From Rickettsiales bacterium (lineage in GTDB: Bacteria > Pseudomonadota > Alphaproteobacteria > Rickettsiales > Anaplasmataceae), in NCBI GenBank assembly GCA_031284675.1, contig JAITXQ010000017.1, positions 1 to 8,393 on the forward strand: a stretch of 8,393 bases of DNA, in the 5' to 3' direction. The translations under genes were made by a program, and so were the position numbers. Under the pieces are notes generated by a model that saw only the letters and a program-made list of their open reading frames with translations, was not told the origin of the DNA and did no database searches. Below, in pieces: positions 6,627 to 8,393 of this stretch (position 1 is the first letter of the stretch; every line of letters begins with the position of its first letter).

Positions 6627-6708
6627 TAATACGCCCTAAAGACCAGCTCAGCCTAATTTATTACCTTGTAGTCACATTTTAGGTTAGTAAGCATCAATTA
6701 AAATTTTT

Positions 6709-6713
6709 GGAGG
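6709..6713 (+). promoter_or_regulatory. Strong but closely spaced rho ribosome binding site
   Basis: GGAGG is a near-perfect Shine-Dalgarno core. Only three bases (ACT) separate it from ATG 6717, shorter than the usual 5-9. No other in-frame start nearby has a better site, so I keep this ATG. Confidence 0.65.
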
Positions 6714-6716
6714 ACT

Positions 6717-8123
6717 ATGACAACAATCAATGAAGATGTTTTGGCAAAAGGAAAGGTTACAGATAAACCTGAAAAAAGCGAACAAATTCCCAATAACGAT
6801 ATGATAAAACAAATAGTAAATGAAGGCACCGAGGAAAACAAAAAAACGTTAGATCTGAGCGAATTAAAAGGAAAAACAGCAGAAGAATTGTTAGCACTAG
6901 CTGAAGAAAGAAAAATTTCAACTAATGGTAAAAACAATGGCAGAATGCTGAAGCAGGAAATGATATTCAGCTTAATGAAAAAAATGAGTGAAGAAGGAGG
7001 TGTGACCACAGGAAGTGGAGTAGTGGAAATATTACCTGATGGTTTCGGTTTTTTACGTTCAGCAAGTGCAAATTATGCTCCAAGTACCGATGATGTTTAT
7101 GTTTCCAACGGACAAATAAAGAAGTTTAATTTACGTACAGGGGATATAGTATGCGGAGAAATAAGGCCACCTGGTGATAAAGAAAGATATTTTACTTTAA
7201 TTAAGGTTCAAAATATAAACTCTACTGAAGTTAGTGAATTAAGAAAGTACGTCCACTTTGATAATTTACTTCCTCTTTATCCTGAAGGGAGTTTAATCCT
7301 TGAGAACAACAGCAGTGAAGATAATAAAAAAGATATAAATATGCGTGCTGTGGATATAGTTGCACCTCTTGGAAAAGGACAAAGAGCATTAATAGTTGCT
7401 CCACCCCGTACAGGAAAAACGATATTGCTTCAGCAAATGGCTCATTCTATAGCTACAAATCATCCTGAAATAGAATTAATAGTATTACTTATAGATGAAA
7501 GACCTGAAGAAGTGACAGATATGATACGCTCTGTGAAGGGTGAGGTGGTGAGTTCTACATTTGATGAACCTGCTTACCGTCATGTACAGCTTGCTGAAAT
7601 AGTAATAGAAAAAGCTAAAAGAATGGTTGAGCACAAAAAAGATGTGGTAATTTTGCTTGATTCTATAACTCGTCTTGCACGTGCTTACAACGCAGTTATT
7701 CCTTCATCTGGAAAAGTTCTAACTGGTGGTGTAGATTCAAACGCACTGCAAAGGCCAAAACGTTTTTTTGGAGCGGCTCGTAATATCGAAAACGGAGGTT
7801 CTTTAACTATAATCGCTACAGCTCTTATAGAGACTGGCTCAAAAATGGATGAAGTTATTTTTGAAGAGTTTAAAGGTACAGGTAACGCTGAGATTATACT
7901 TGATAGAAAACTTGCCGATAAACGAATATTCCCAGCTATTGACATTACAAAATCTGGAACTAGAAAGGAAGAGCTATTAATTGATAAGGCTATACTAAAT
8001 AAAATATGGGTGTTGCGTAGGATACTTAATCCTATGGGATCTATTGAAGCAATGGAGTTTTTACGCGACAAACTACTTTTAACAAAGAGTAATGCTGACT
8101 TTTTTAACTCTATGAATCATTAA
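6717..8123 (+). CDS. rho: Transcription termination factor Rho
   Basis: Rho is a hexameric ATP-dependent RNA translocase that releases RNA polymerase from untranslated transcripts. The 468-residue product is about 50 longer than E. coli Rho because of a charged N-terminal extension (1-44). Domains in order: Rho N-terminal helical domain (about 45-92); cold-shock-like RNA-binding domain (about 97-170) with the RNP1-like DGFGFLR at 108-114; RecA-like ATPase domain. The Walker A motif APPRTGKT is at 228-235. [13 protein letters not shown] (254-266) and [16 protein letters not shown] (310-325) follow. [20 protein letters not shown] (334-353) covers the loop that contacts RNA in the ring. FKGTGN (385-390), LDRKLADKR (395-403) and SGTRKEELL (413-421) are also conserved. 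All key residues are present. It has its own promoter and a GGAGG site. Confidence 0.97.
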   Translation: MTTINEDVLAKGKVTDKPEKSEQIPNNDMIKQIVNEGTEENKKTLDLSELKGKTAEELLALAEERKISTNGKNNGRMLKQEMIFSLMKKMSEEGGVTTGSGVVEILPDGFGFLRSASANYAPSTDDVYVSNGQIKKFNLRTGDIVCGEIRPPGDKERYFTLIKVQNINSTEVSELRKYVHFDNLLPLYPEGSLILENNSSEDNKKDINMRAVDIVAPLGKGQRALIVAPPRTGKTILLQQMAHSIATNHPEIELIVLLIDERPEEVTDMIRSVKGEVVSSTFDEPAYRHVQLAEIVIEKAKRMVEHKKDVVILLDSITRLARAYNAVIPSSGKVLTGGVDSNALQRPKRFFGAARNIENGGSLTIIATALIETGSKMDEVIFEEFKGTGNAEIILDRKLADKRIFPAIDITKSGTRKEELLIDKAILNKIWVLRRILNPMGSIEAMEFLRDKLLLTKSNADFFNSMNH

Positions 8124-8251
8124 AAGTAAGCCAGCTCTGATGAACATGCTGAGCAAAAAGTAAAGGATTTTATCGCTCTTATAGCTAAAATAATTTGGAT
8201 TTACCAAAATATATTTATAGTTAGGTTGGCAATCTACCTTAAGTTAGCGCG

Positions 8252-8267
8252 TGACGCTGGAATCCAG
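8252..8267. repeat. Palindrome-family fragment after rho
   Basis: TGACGCTGGAATCCAG matches the complement of 2854-2869 in the addB insert at 15 of 16 bases. It lies just inside the right arm of the long inverted repeat. The rest of 8124-8275 holds no gene I can support and no clear terminator for rho; TTTGG/CCAAA at about 8195-8209 is a weak hairpin only. Confidence 0.5.
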
Positions 8268-8275
8268 GTTTTATA

Positions 8276-8388
8276 AACGCTAATTCTGGATTAAGGAAAG
8301 AAGAAAGTATAGGAAATGGAAGGCTTTTTGGATTTCACGGAATAGGAAATGAGAGTAAAAAAGATGTGAACCAAGAAATTAACAGGAG
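8276..8388. repeat. Right arm of the long inverted repeat
   Basis: This is the inverted partner of 1-113, with two mismatches. It contains an open frame running out of the window (from about 8255, key residues GLRKEESIGNGRLFGFHG) with no start codon. The two differences between arms change one codon silently (Lys AAG/AAA) and one conservatively (Arg AGA/Lys AAA) in this frame. Because the left arm begins at base 1, bases 8389-8393 cannot be tested and the repeat may be longer. Confidence 0.93.
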
Positions 8389-8393
8389 ATCTA

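Noticed and set aside
6698..7009. Minus-strand open frame opposite the start of rho
   Set aside because: It is antisense to the conserved N-terminal domain of Rho, with no independent support.
7685..8071. Minus-strand open frame opposite the rho ATPase domain
   Set aside because: The plus strand encodes highly conserved Rho motifs here; the antisense frame is a shadow.
8130..8276. 48-codon open frame after rho
   Set aside because: It has no start codon or ribosome binding site and ends in the palindrome fragment. A frame of this length is expected by chance, though a gene remnant is possible.
1..8388. A composite transposon bounded by terminal inverted repeats
   Set aside because: No transposase or integrase lies inside, the cargo is core genes, and no target duplication can be tested. 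A duplicated, inverted segment explains the arms better.

Overview
The window reads as part of a Wolbachia (Anaplasmataceae, Rickettsiales) chromosome. The DNA is strongly AT-rich. The housekeeping proteins are alphaproteobacterial in type: an alpha-type AddB, a DUF1013/TrcR regulator and a Rho with an N-terminal extension. The spacers, and one gene, carry the short GTCATCCCAGTG / CACTGGGAT palindromes that I associate with Wolbachia genomes. The species assignment rests on recognition, not on a database search.

Layout from left to right. Positions 1-113 are one arm of an inverted repeat whose partner lies at 8276-8388. Positions 114-440 hold a decayed, frameshifted gene for a small two-helix membrane protein. 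Then come addB (509-3277, +); a 500-bp spacer with a palindrome and a probable minus-strand small RNA (about 3400-3634); a PpiD/SurA-type peptidyl-prolyl isomerase (3780-5588, -); a divergent promoter region; a TrcR-family regulator (5908-6516, +); a clear sigma-70 promoter and leader; and rho (6717-8123, +). The last 270 bp hold a palindrome fragment and the right arm of the inverted repeat.

The four intact genes are housekeeping genes and do not form one operon. AddB would serve double-strand break repair with AddA, which is not in the window. PpiD helps fold proteins at the inner membrane facing the periplasm. TrcR is a predicted DNA-binding cell-cycle regulator. Rho terminates transcription. 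addB, trcR and rho run in the plus direction and ppiD runs against them.

Three signals stand out. First, a composite palindromic element of about 156 bp lies in frame inside the AddB nuclease domain, adding about 52 residues between two conserved blocks. Second, a minus-strand transcription unit in the addB-ppiD spacer has a TTGACA-17-TACTAT promoter, several hairpins and a U-rich terminator, and its terminator arm can pair in two mutually exclusive ways. Third, the two arms of a repeat of at least 113 bp (111 matches) face each other across 8.2 kb of essential genes and may extend beyond the left edge of the window.
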